Positions 24,284 to 35,263 of a DNA stretch of 64,000 bases are shown piece after piece. Under the pieces are notes generated by a model, which worked only from the letters and a program-made list of their open reading frames with translations, had not been told where the DNA came from and did not search any database. The translations under genes and the position numbers were made by a program. Location: assembly GCA_963921425.1 (NCBI GenBank), contig OY992834.1, forward strand, positions 26,673,923 to 26,737,922. Direction: 5' to 3'. The first letter of the stretch is position 1, and every line of letters starts with the position of its first letter. Origin of the DNA: Dryas octopetala (Eukaryota > Streptophyta > Magnoliopsida > Rosales > Rosaceae).

Positions 24284-24599
24284 ACTTCATATCACGAAAC
24301 AGGATTTAAGAAATATAGGCGTTCAACTAACATCATTTTATTCGAGAGTCGATGTCCCAATTGAATGACCTGTACGCGTTATATGTGGGTAGGTACTTAT
24401 GGTTTCATGGATTTGGTTTTCTTTTTCATAGTATTCCATGACTTCGGCTACTCATATCATAACACGTGATTATACTACATAACAGTATAATGGTTATATA
24501 GAATAATTACTCACTCAGTGATAGGCTACTCTCGTGTATTGAAATATACTATCAGTTGGGTCTTACTCAGTATTGAGTGATTTAAGTCTACTTAACTTA

Positions 24600-24779
24600 G
24601 AGAAATTTGGAAAATTAACCCAAGTTTAAGTCAATTAAAGACTTTTAACCTTTTTTAAAAAAATTTAGATATTTGACCCTCCCCTCAAGCACTACTCGAG
24701 AGGGATTCGAACACTTCTCCAAGGTCAAAATTCTAAAAAATGGTTAAAAGTCTTAATGGATTAGTTTTCCAAATTTCTC
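24600..24779. mobile_element. MITE family M1, copy 3 (perfect 9-bp duplication)
   Basis: It begins GAGAAATTTGGAAAATTAACC and ends TTTTCCAAATTTCTC. Flanks are an exact 9-bp duplication, CTTAACTTA at 24591-24599 and 24780-24788. At 180 bp, with the best conserved target duplication of the three copies, it is likely the youngest. Confidence 0.9.
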
Positions 24780-24789
24780 CTTAACTTAA

Positions 24790-26800
24790 TGGGTTAAGTG
24801 GTAATATTAATGTGTTTAGTTAGTAAGTGGCTTAGTGGTAACTGTTGGTGTATCGAGAAATTATGAGAGCTGTATATATTTCCAGTTCTAGATGAATAAC
24901 AAGAATTTTTATCTCACTCTAATACTGCACACCAATTCATGACACTGGAATTTTTGGATACCTTTTGCAAATTAACTCTGCGTTTCTGTCATATTTTGCT
25001 AATCTCCACTTGTACCTCTGTTCAGGCCAAAGAAAAACTGTTGGCTTTGTGGATTGTGTGTCTGTTTTCAAGTGTAAAGGCAAGCTTGCAGAAGCTGAGA
25101 GATAACGGCGTCTTAAAGAGAGTGCCTCGATTCTGGCCTTGTTCGAGAGAGAATAACTTATCTGCAACAGAGATAGTGATGTGACATCCCAACATGAGAG
25201 AAGCAACAGTCTCATAACACAATGTTTCAACTCTTCCTTCTCTCATGGTAGGAATGTTAAGTCAATACCCTGTTGTAGATAAGTTCTTCTTTGTCCAAGA
25301 AACTCTATAGAACTTTGCCTCTGAGTTTTTATTTTTGTTCATTTTCAGATTTTAAAGAATATATATGTGCATATGTTTTTTTTAATCGAATTTATTACAG
25401 TGATGTGGAACAAGATTAAATTTATCATTTGAATTTTATGGTTAACGTAGGGCATTGAGATGAATTTTTGCTAAGCTTTTTTATTTTTCATGTCCAATGT
25501 AGTTTATTGCTTTTTCATTGACTGCAAAACACAGAACAAGTAATTCGATGTTACTCATCTTTTTTTTTTTGGCCAAAGTTTACTAATCATTTTTAACCAC
25601 GTATCATCATTACGTACTAATGATTTGCTATTTTTGCGATCCAAAAATATTATATGATATGTAAATCACGCTTTCCATTTTTGGCTAATGTTTCATGTTT
25701 TTTTTTATTTAAAACCAAAAAAACTTGATAGTTAATTATGACAAAAAGATACTTGATAGTTAATTATGATTTGCCTATGTAATTGCATTTATTAAAATAT
25801 TAAATCAGAAAAGTTTAACTTGAAAGTTAATTATGATTGGGTGGTGTATGGACTGGTGATGATATGATGAGCAGAGCGAGAATGACTTGCGTACACCGTT
25901 GCATGTCAACATTTCGATGACGCCAACGGAATCTCTGTACCCCTTACAACAATATTATAGTTATTAGACGTTACCAAAAATCATATTATAGTTATTAGAA
26001 CGCCAGCCTACAATCCCTTTCACTTTGACAGTGAGAGAGGACATTTTTTATTCCGGTCAATAGAAATATATACTTGATATTTGAACCCAGAAAATTTGTG
26101 TTTTCCATTTCAGGAATTTATGTTCAAATTTAGATTAATACTTGGTGTAAGATTAAACATATATTGACTTCATTCCACCTTATATTCATATAAGGCTATC
26201 CTTTCGATACACCATTTGGGAAAGGATTTATTACACTTTTTTTTGGTAACTATACAGTCTATACCCTTATTAATATTTGAAAATGTCAAATTAATTTAAA
26301 AAAATATATTGATTTTGTTTAAAAATTGAGGCTATAATTGAAAAGCTAGTCAATTTTTATTTCCTATTTCTATCCAAATCAAACATAATAATGGAAATAA
26401 AAATATAATTCTTGATTTTCTTCCTCAATATTATCAAATATAATAATAAAAATCTTACATTTCTTTTCACCTGAAAAAAAATATAAGAATTAATTTCCCA
26501 AAAAATCAATTTCACAAACTAGACGACTCTAAGGCTTTAAGAAGCTTTTTCCCTATGCATAGATTCATAGAACAATTCTACGTCTTAAAAAAAAAGATAA
26601 AAAGAAAAATTCTCACGACCAATAGAAAAGACAATTCTCATGTCTTCTTTAAGAATATTTCGGCGCCTACATCAACATCCAAGACCAGATTGGTCTTCTC
26701 TTGCCGACCGCCCTCCATTAAAACTCATCATTTGTTTTGTGGGTCCTATTATATTAAACATTCATAATTTTTAACAAAATAACCGGGCGTGAGTTCCTAA
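24790..26800. other. No confident gene; short degenerate frames near 25.0 kb
   Basis: A segment at 25026-25185 begins after an acceptor-like TTCAG and reads AKEKLLALWIVCLF in one frame and QRKTVGFVDCVSVFKCKGKL in another, each ending in a stop soon after. It may be a remnant exon, but I cannot name it. The rest is AT-rich without a pattern I can support. Confidence 0.3.
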
Positions 26801-26810
26801 CGATGAAAAT

Positions 26811-27166
26811 GAGTTAATTATACTTACATTCCTTGAGGTTTATTGTCTTTTCACATACACCCCCTAGGGTTTCAATAATTACACATACACCCCCTAAGCT
26901 TTCAAAACTGTTGCATATAACCCCCTACAAGAGAAAAAATAAATAAATAAAAAAAATATTTGTATTGAGGTTGAATTTTATATCTTGAGTAATCTTATTA
27001 AGCCATTTAACCCCTTAGCATGTTTTTTTGCATAATTTCTCGTCTCACTATAGGGGGTTATATGCAACAGTTTTAAAACCTTAGAGGGTGTATGTGTAAT
27101 TATTGAAACCCCAGGGGTGTATGTGAAAAGACGATAAATCTCAGGGGGTGTAAGTGTAATTAACTC
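26811..27166. mobile_element. Long-armed MITE with perfect 9-bp duplication
   Basis: The arms are about 115 bp each: GAGTTAATTATACTTACATT on the left and TGTAAGTGTAATTAACTC on the right, both containing CACATACACCCCCTA-type words or their complement. The 9-bp duplication GATGAAAAT is exact (26802-26810, 27167-27175). That points to a Mutator-derived MITE; there is no coding capacity. Confidence 0.9.
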
Positions 27167-27204
27167 GATGAAAATTTATTAATGATGAAAATTAAAAAAT
27201 AGAA

Positions 27205-27619
27205 AGGATAATGTCATTTTGGTCTCTAAATTATTACACCTATATCAGTTTAATCCTTAGACTTCTAATATAAAAAATTCAGGACTTTAACTTTTTCAAT
27301 TTTGCTAATTAAAAATATTTTGTCAATTTACACATTTTTTATCCAAATTTTGGTTTGCATAGCACCATGTGCTAATTTTGCGGGGTTCTTTTTTAGGACA
27401 ATATGATCCCTTCCATTTATGTCTTACCCTTTTTCCCTCGTGCACATTTTTTTCTTCCTTTATTTCCCGGTAAATTTAAATGAAAAATATGTAAATTAAT
27501 AAAATAACTTCAATTGACAAAATTGAAAAAATCAAAAGTCTCTTAATTTTTTTAAATTAGAAGTCTAAGAATCTAATTAATACAAGTGTAATAGTCTGGA
27601 TCAAAATGGCGTTAATCCC
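27205..27619. mobile_element. MITE family M2, copy 1
   Basis: Long inverted arms: left GGATAATGTCATTTTGGTC, then ACTTTTTCAATTTTGC and GTCAATTTACACATTTTTTA; the right arm is the complement (CAAAATTGAAAAAATCAAAA, TAGTCTGGATCAAAATGGC). It is the same family as 36840-37208. No matching target duplication remains, so it looks older than that copy. Confidence 0.75.
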
Positions 27620-28890
27620 AAAATCTAATAATATCCTTAAAACTTGTACACATGTAGTATTTTAAATGAACTAATAACAGTATGACACTATGTCAAATGC
27701 TACATAATATTATAATTATGCACAGTAATTTTTTATTTTGACCATTATTTCCAACTGTTTGTCAGAAAATAAATAAAAGGGAAAATTTATACCATAAAGT
27801 CTATAACTTTGTTAGACGGAATTGTAGAACCAAATAAAGAGGTATACTGCTAAAGCATCTGCATATCCTATTTAGCAACAGAATTTTCCAAAGCCGTCAA
27901 CTTAGGATCATAGGGTTTGAGTTCTAAGCCACAGGGCCTATGAACAACTTAAAAAATATTGGAAGACGCAAGATTTTCTTTTGGCCCAAAAGACTGTACG
28001 TTCATCACACTTGCCCAATAAGAGTAGCACTGAGAGAGAGAGAGAGAGTAAATCAAATTGTGCATATAAGAGAGCAAGAGAGTTGCTACCCTTCTCTATA
28101 CTGTAACATACTCCAGTAAATCACACAATAAAAATAACCTCAAAACAAGAAAATGAAAAAGTATCCTTGAGGAATATAATAGTCACAACATCAGAGGCAC
28201 CCACTTTGTTGCTCGTTAGCTCTTTTGTAGCTTTCCTTCTGTCTTCCAGCCTTAAAACAATAAAAATCTTGGTCGCTCTACAAAGCCAAAAAGTTGACAT
28301 TAGCAAGACATGTCTAGTGCACGGTTTTGGAAACTTATATCAGAATTCTGTGTCATAATATCGATCAAAGAATACGGAAGTGACCTGGTATACTAAAAAG
28401 TTCACTATGAACTTTCTGAAACCAGCATACGCCACATCATGTATTGACTTTTACTCTCCTTAAGGGCTTAAACAAACCCTCTTTGAACTTCAAAGGAGTA
28501 AGAATACAAATTTTATGGAATATATTCATTGAACTGAAAAAAACATGCACTTGATAAAATATTCAAAAATTAAGCTCAATCATATCCAAAGCTCTAACAG
28601 CTAATATCCTTGACATTTAAAGGACAGTCAAAGTTGCTTGCAGCCCATGGCCAATAATTTGACACCAGCAATCAACCTCAAAACTGAATATAGTGATTAG
28701 AACCTGAGAGCCATCAGCCATCCATCAAATAAAAATAATCAAGAATTTCCCCTGCATCAGTCCCATTAATAGCAAACAGATCTTGCTAAAACGAAAAAAA
28801 CACACAGATTGGCAGCAAAAGAAGAGTTTCATTTCAGAGATACGTACACAGCACATGTATTCCTACTCGTATATTATATACGCAGATCAG
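27620..28890. other. No gene seen; possible 3' region of the minus-strand gene
   Basis: A (GA)n run lies at about 28030-28048. Short frames of about 60 codons on both strands near 28.1-28.3 kb have no family resemblance. Part may be transcribed downstream of the gene that ends at 29497. Confidence 0.35.
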
Positions 28891-28903
28891 TCAATGAAGT
28901 GTC

Positions 28904-28998
28904 ATGCTTCAAGTGGTGAGGGTGCATGGGACAATGGGTTAGGAACTTAGGATTAGGATTGGTCCAGGATTCGACCTCCTCCAATGTAACAAAAAAAA
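28904..28998 (+). mobile_element. tRNA-derived SINE, copy 1
   Basis: It carries an A-box-like CAAGTGGTGAGGGTGC and a B-box-like GGATTCGACCTCC, then ends ATGTAAC plus an A run. The flanking duplication AATGAAGTG(T/C)C (28893-28903 and 28999-29009) differs at one base. Size, promoter boxes and A tail fit a short plant SINE, like the Au class. Confidence 0.7.
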
Positions 28999-29496
28999 AA
29001 TGAAGTGCCTCAAAGGAACCACAATTTCCTACCTACCATTTTGTTGCATATAATACCAAACACAAACAAGAAGTCTCAATTGAAACACTGACTCTCCAAT
29101 CATCAGATATTTAAATTCGAAAGTAGTTGTGGCAACACATTTTAATATGTATGTATTCTGCTTATACAGTGGAAAGAGTTAACACAGTTGAATGTTTTTA
29201 TTGATAAAAAAAAAAAAATAGGAAACAAATTCGGAGTAAACTGATGTATCAATGAAAAGGTTAGAAACCAGAAAACAAGAAGAGTAGCCAATCGATATAA
29301 GCAGAGCAGAAAGCAAATCAGTACTGAAGCTCTATCAAGTGGTTAATTATGAATCAACAAATCCAGACACACTCACACTGCTATATACAACCTGATTGAA
29401 TGCTTAAATTTGACAAATTATGTTTCATGATATTGGACTTGAAACAAGTTTTGAACAAGAAGAATATGATATCAGAAGCTACTTTCTTACCATCCA

Positions 29497-30433
29497 TCAG
29501 AGACTGGTAGAGTGTCCTCCACCAGAACCCATCCCGAAGCAGGCTTGAATATTAGGCTGATTTAACGCCAGAGAGATCTGTATATTTTATTCCAAAAAGA
29601 GATTTAAAACATTCCATCCAAATGGTTCACAAGATACTAGAGTCTATAAACGACATATATATTCATAAACAAAATGCTAAAATCATCAGACCAAATAAAC
29701 AATACACTACAACGTTGGGAAATATCCAATAGAGAGCCTCTATTCATACCCCATATCAATTTGTTTCTTTTTTTGGTCATCTAATTGTGATTGATTCATG
29801 ATCGTGAAAGTCAGATAAAAAAACAGAGTGAACGAACGAACCTGCTGGTCGACGAAGTCTGGGATACCAGAGAGGTCTTGGGAGGAATGAAGTGACTTAT
29901 CCATGAGTGAGGTCGGATTCTCAATAATACTGGACTCCATGTGAACACTCCCTTCCACAGTGAACAGAGGAGGATGGGTTTGTACTACTTCTCGAGTCTG
30001 CATGTTTCAGAGAAACCAATTACAATAATATGATATATAGTAAATTCATTGATGTTAGAGGGACAAATTCCAAGGCCCCATTTGAGTAACAGAGACGTAC
30101 AATGAGTTGGACAACATCGGTGGCAGAGAGAATAGAGCCAAGAGCAGAGATGGCCAGATTGACCCAGCGGCTGAGGAGTTGCTTGCATTTTTCTTCACGC
30201 TCCACCCGAATCAGATTTGGGTCCGACCCACTTCCGTCCTCCACCGCAACCTCCCACTCTGACTCCCCCACACCCATTTTCGTGTCTCTTAGAGGCCTGC
30301 CTCCTCTTTGTCTCTTTTCAAATAGCACTTTAGGTTTTGTTTGGTCCATTATGTACGCGTTGGCGGACTCCCAATGGCCTAGGAGCTGGATGAAATTTCT
30401 ATAGGAGAGAGCAGCTTTGGCGTTGGCGGACAC
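29497..30433 (-). CDS. Unrecognised three-exon gene, about 182 aa
   Basis: On the minus strand the exons are 30433-30101, 29997-29842 and 29556-29497. Donors (CATT|GTACGT, AGCAG|GTTCG) and acceptors (CATGCAG, AAATCAG) are canonical, and all junctions are phase 0. The protein from the most upstream ATG starts MSANAKAALSYRNFIQLL; in-frame starts MDQTKPKVLFEKRQ and MGVGESEWEVAVEDG are also plausible. The middle is amphipathic (KCKQLLSRWVNLAIS, then SILSATDVVQLI), and the end reads DFVDQQPNIQACFGMGSGGG. I see no enzyme motif, signal peptide or clear membrane span. The region upstream of and around the first ATG is a tandem duplication, so the N-terminus is uncertain. The clean splice phases are the main support; the function is unknown to me. 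Confidence 0.5.
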
Positions 30434-30472
30434 CCAACGGCCTTGGAGCTGGTTGGAATTTCGAGAGAGCCA
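30350..30472 (-). repeat. Tandem duplication of about 70 bp at the 5' end of the unknown gene
   Basis: Two copies of GTTGGCGGAC.CCCAA.GGCCT.GGAGCTGG.TG.AATTTC lie at about 30358-30403 and 30422-30465. On the minus strand they read NFIQLLGHWESANA and SNQLQGRWVSANA. If translated, the duplication lengthens the N-terminus; otherwise it marks the untranslated leader. Confidence 0.75.
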
Positions 30473-30519
30473 GTTTTGCCAACCCCTTTAATTAACCTCT
30501 CTCAAATCATGACATTGTT

Positions 30520-30892
30520 TAAAAAATTAAAACTAAATTAACATATTATATTATTTAATTGTTTTTAGAGGGTGGCCGCAGAGGTGAGTTGAGGAGAGAA
30601 AAAACGCAGAGAAGAGAGAGAGTTTTGTGTAAAAATAAATAAAAAATAATTATATAATATATCAACTCAGGCTAATTTTTAAAACAAATGTCATGATATG
30701 ATATGAGAAAACTGAATTAACATACTATATTATTTAATTGTTCTTAGAGGGTGGCCGCAGAGGTGAGTCGGGAAGAGAAAACACTGCAGAGGAGAGAGAG
30801 AGTTTTGTGTAAAAATAAATAAAAAATAATTATATAATATAATATATTAATTCAGATTAATTTTTAAAACAAATGTCATAATGTGAGAAGAA
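30520..30892. repeat. Two tandem copies of an about 180-bp unit
   Basis: Copies begin near 30523 and 30708 and share AGAGGGTGGCCGCAGAGGTG, a GAGAGAGAGTTTTGTG block, TAAAAATAAATAAAAAATAA and AACAAATGTCAT. They lie upstream (minus sense) of the unknown gene and stop about 65 bp before hAT element C. They may hold duplicated promoter or leader sequence. Confidence 0.8.
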
Positions 30893-30958
30893 AAATGAGC
30901 ATACACTTTAATTAATTAAAGAAGATAAATAAAACTACTTTTTCTATAAGACTACACC

Positions 30959-32811
30959 CAAGGAGTAAAATTTCGGTTTCGAGGAAATTTTCGATGGAAA
31001 TTTCGACGGAAATTTTCGTAGAAATTTCGATTAAAATTTCGATTTCGACAAAATTAGATAAAAACGACGGAAATTGTTATCAAAATACGGAAATTTTGAA
31101 TGAAACTTGACCATATGCTTATTTAACATATTATCTACTATATTGATAAAAAACATTGAAAAAATCAAATTATATAGTAGGTTTTATGTGATATAAGATG
31201 AATATAATGTGCGCTGGTGGTAAATACTGTTAAAAAAATGGGTCACTAATTAATAATTATATAAATAACACCTCAAATTTATTTATATTACAATTTTAAA
31301 TCATGAATTAAATGCATATGGAAGAAAATGAAATTTATAATTTTCATGAATATTTATACGATAACATACTGATAACACCCATTTTAATTTTCCCTCTCCA
31401 CTCAGATCACATAAAACATGCAGTATTAGTCTTGTAACACTTTCAAAGACCACCATTTGGTTAAAATTGGCTTTGAAATTTTCTCTCAAAGCAGGAATTG
31501 CGAGTATATTCGAATCTTCAAGCATTAGTTTTTGCCTTTGACTTGAACTAAATGTTTGCCTTAATTAGCATTAAAAAGATTATCATTATCATTTTTCCCA
31601 CAGCTTTCATTGTCATTTTTTTACAGATATATGACTCTGTGGCAGACAGATTAGCACGAGAAGAAAAAAACAACCGAATGCAATATAAGTTATTTCAAAT
31701 ATCCACTCAAAAAGTCCAAATGTTAGGCTTCGGGTTTTCCCTCTATCCAACTTGGATATTTCTTTCCTACTCTATATTTTATATCTTTTTTTGAGTAAAA
31801 ACTTTTCTTACTAAAATGATCATTGTTATCATAAATGAATAATCTATTACGTGTAAACTATATTAAGTTTATTAACATACAAATATACAATCATCAAATT
31901 TTCTAAAAAAAATAAACATACAATCATCAAGTTTAAAAGACAAAGAAAAATTAAAACTCGAACTGTGCACATTAACAAGACACATCAGTAGATTCAGTAC
32001 ATCACGCATGATTATACATGATTATACATGATTATTGGTTTCATGGGTAATTGTCAGTTTGTCACTTTCTAATTCTTTTTCGTATTTCAAGTTTTCAACC
32101 ATTTAAAAACAATCAATGAAATTGACAATCAAAATATGTCTTCTCAGTTTGAAGAAATAGAGCAAAAAAAGTTTTTTTAATCCCTAATCTGTTATACAGT
32201 TTTCAATCTTTCTCTGCTTCATATTATTTAGGTGGGCTGACGAAGTGGCTGGAAACTAGCAGTAAAGTAGAAACAAAAATAGTGGCTGGGTTACGAGCCT
32301 TGCAGGGGTCTCGCCGGCAGGGAGTCACGCCAGAGAAGGAGGAAGGCGCTGTCGCAAGCGGAGATCGCAGAGTGAAGAGAGAGAAAGTCACGCCAGAGGA
32401 GGCAAGAGGCTGCTGTCGCAGGCGGCTGTCGCAGGCCGAGATCGCAGAGTGAAGAGAGAGAGAAGCACGCCGGAGAAGGAGGCAAGGGGAGAGAAATTTT
32501 TGGCGCAGGAAAGACAGAGAGAAGAAAGTGAGATCTAACTATCTAAGTGTGTGGATTTTACTGATGAGGTACGGCCTGTATACAGCCAATTTTCAATATT
32601 TCACAGCGAAATTTCGTCGAAATTTCGCTAAAATTTCGACGAAATTTCACATAATTACACTTGAAGGGGGATCGAAATTTCGTCCGAAATTTTGGCGAAA
32701 TTTCGCCGAAATATTACCGAAATTTCGTGGTTATGTGATAAAATTTCGGGATCCCAAAAAAACGAAAATTTCGGCGAAATTTCGCCGAAATTTTCGAAAT
32801 TTCACTCCTTG
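30959..32811. mobile_element. Non-autonomous hAT element C (perfect 8-bp duplication)
   Basis: The ends are CAAGGAGTAAAATTTCGG and CGAAATTTCACTCCTTG. The duplication ACTACACC is exact at 30951-30958 and 32812-32819. The left 300 bp is the reverse complement of the right ends of elements A and B (CATATG...TTTAACATATTATCTAC, TATATAGTAGGTTTTATGTG, ATGTGCGCTGG). The right 220 bp is an array of CGAAATTT words, including CGAAATTTCG palindromes. Near 32360-32490 two copies of a unit with GAGATCGCAGAGTGAAGAGA lie about 77 bp apart. No transposase is encoded, so it depends on a source in trans. Confidence 0.9.
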
Positions 32812-32819
32812 ACTACACC

Positions 32820-33665
32820 TTAATTAATTAAAGAAGATAAATGAGCATACACCTTAATTAATTAAATGATCTAAGAAAAAAAATGAGCATACACCTTAAT
32901 TAATTAAAGAAGATAAATAAAACTACTTTCTCTACTTTCTCAATGTCTTAATTAATTATTTTACTTACAGGATTTATCACAACTTTATCTACTTTAGCGG
33001 CTCCGTCTATTACTCGAGATTCCCAACTATTCTATTTCATGTTAACAAATAACAATGTATAGCGGTCAAATAGACCCAACCGGAAAAAAAAAATGGAAAA
33101 GAACAAGCCACAACCCACGCGGACATGAGAAAACACGTGTCGCCAGATCGAGGGTTTCTCACTTGCATCGTACTTGTGTCCTCGCCCACCTGGACCTCGC
33201 ATAACTGAGCCGCCTTCAAACCATTTTATTCTTTCTTTTTAACGTAAATGGCAGTTATGATTTTGTCTTGCCTTTTTCTTTTGTTTCGGGTTCTGTCCAA
33301 GTGTCCAACTCTCTTCTTTGGCTAATTATGCCTGAAATGAAAATGACCAATATTTTTCTATGAGGAAAATCATGAATATATATTGAAGGCATACATGGTC
33401 GGATTTAGATTATATGCTTGTGTTATTTTTATTTATCTTAATTATAATTGTGTATTAGAATTGAAGGGTTTTTGGGATTTTATTTATAACAAAAAACTGC
33501 TAAGAATCTTTTTCATCATTTGTTTCCTTGTCTTAAATAATAAATAGACAATGATGTTGTGTGTTTAATTAAAATCTAATAGCATTTTCAAGGGATAAGG
33601 TATTTAAGTAGGTCAACGTGTAATGTGTTAAACTATATGGTATTTTGACATAAAAATTTATTATC
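32820..33665. other. No gene seen
   Basis: A short repeat ATGAGCATACACCTTAATTAATTAAA recurs (about 30898, 32841 and 32883), marking a small local amplification around the element C insertion site. The remainder is AT-rich, with no motif. Confidence 0.45.
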
Positions 33666-33672
33666 TTAAAAA

Positions 33673-34085
33673 AATGGCTCAATTACACTTTATTCACCTG
33701 AATTTTGAGTTCGATTTCATTTCTTTATCTAAAAAAAATTATGTCAATTTACCACCTGAATTAAAAATTTGTTGCAATGTACCATACATCTTTGACTCAT
33801 TTTGTCTAAACTTATATTGAAAATAAGAGTGTTATGGTTTTTTCAAGTCAGTATTTTATTGTGTCAAAGCGAGTAAAGTTTAAAATTATTATTATTTTTT
33901 TTTCTAACAATAGGAACTTGAAAAAGACCAAAATACTCTTACTTTTAACAAAAATCTAGACAAAAAGCGCTAGAGGTAGTACATTGTAACAAAGTTTTAA
34001 TTCAGGTGATAAATTAGCACAATTTTTTTTTAGGTGGTGAAGTTAAATCTAGCCCTAAGTTCAAATGGGTGAAATTACCAAACCA
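33673..34085. mobile_element. MITE family M3, copy 1
   Basis: The arms fold back: AATTTACCACCTGAATTAAA and GTTGCAATGTACC on the left, AGTACATTGTAACAAAG and TTTAATTCAGGTGATAAATT on the right. Inner arms carry TTTGTCTAAACTT and AAAAATCTAGACAAAA. A related copy is at about 48950-49305. Exact ends are uncertain. Confidence 0.65.
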
Positions 34086-34180
34086 ACAACTATTTATCTT
34101 CATTCTTAAGCATCCTTCTGCAACTGCTATAGCAACAACGAAAAAAAGAGGTTCAATCTCTACAGTTCCATCCATAGTAA

Positions 34181-34328
34181 CTGCAACTGCAAGTCTGCAA
34201 CTCCAATAAACTGTAGTTTCAGTTCACTTGCAGTTTCAGAAACTGCAATTTCACATTTTTGATCACTTGCAGTTAGTAACTGCAACTGCAAGTTTGCAAC
34301 TCCAATAAACTACAGTTTCAGAAACTGA
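34181..34328. repeat. Imperfect direct repeat, about 50 bp, two copies
   Basis: TAACTGCAACTGCAAGT.TG, followed by CAACTCCAATAAACT and AGTTTCAG, occurs at about 34180-34232 and 34276-34327. The intervening 45 bp holds further AAACTGCAATTTCA and CACTTGCAGTT words. Confidence 0.8.
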
Positions 34329-34329
34329 G

Positions 34330-35255
34330 CTACTGATAAGGAAGGCACAGAGGTAGAGGGAGCTCGCTTCCTCGATAACTCTTTGGGCGTTGTTATAGTA
34401 AGGAACTTAGCGTGTTCTCTCTCGATCGATCTCCCTCACTGCCATAGGCCAAAACCTTGAATTTGAGTTACCAAATTCGTCGGAAAGGTCGCCGGAAACC
34501 GCCAACCTTTGGAGGTTCGATCCTCCGATTGCGGTGGTTTACTGGGCAATCAGAACCCATGGGAAGACTCATCGTTACCTGGGGAACAGAACCCAGGTGG
34601 TGGGAAGTCGCAACAAGGCTGGGATCAGAGTCAATGTTGGTGCTTCGATCAGGTATGGGGGTTGCTAGGCTCGTGTTCTGGGGGTTGTTGGGTGTTCTGA
34701 GCTCACATGGATAAAGAGGGAAGAGAGATGAATTCAGGGGTGGTCCTCTCGTCGCTACCCATGGCCGGACGTGCACAAATGCCGACGAGGAAAGTTGCAT
34801 TGAGGGAGAGCTAGAGAGAACATAGAGATAGTGTTCGGGGAGAGAGAAAGAGAGTGATGAGTAATTTAATTGTTAAATATTATAAATATGTTTATTACAT
34901 GTTACAAACAATAAATAAAATGTAGCTCAATGTAATTAATTTTTTACTTATTTTATAGGAGTATCCCAGATATTGTGGAGTCTATGTAGTGACTATTAGT
35001 TATGGAGTTGTACGGTTGTCATTTATTCTATTTAAGTTGTAATACAGTAAAACAAGGTTGAGTTCACTTTTGAGCATATATTTTCTTGTCTTCCACACTT
35101 TTGTCTTTTATTTCTCACAAAAACAAAATATATATTATAATACACTACATTAATCTATTTGTGCTGAGTTAAAATTTTGGGCATAACATCCTGGCCAAAA
35201 AATTTGAGCATAACAAATTCGATGTATGGAATTAATACTTATGACTCCATTAATG
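34330..35255. other. No gene seen; GC-richer leader-like repeat DNA
   Basis: Frames at 34457-34800 on both strands are overlapping and motif-free. The composition (GTCGCCGGAAACC, then GAGAGAGAAAGAGAG) resembles the leader regions of the solo LTR at 2.7-3.3 kb, so a repeat origin is likely. Confidence 0.35.
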
Positions 35256-35263
35256 GTTTCAAT

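Noticed and set aside
24937-25246. Overlapping frames on both strands taken as a gene
   Set aside because: No family resemblance and stops close by in each frame; kept only as a low-confidence note.
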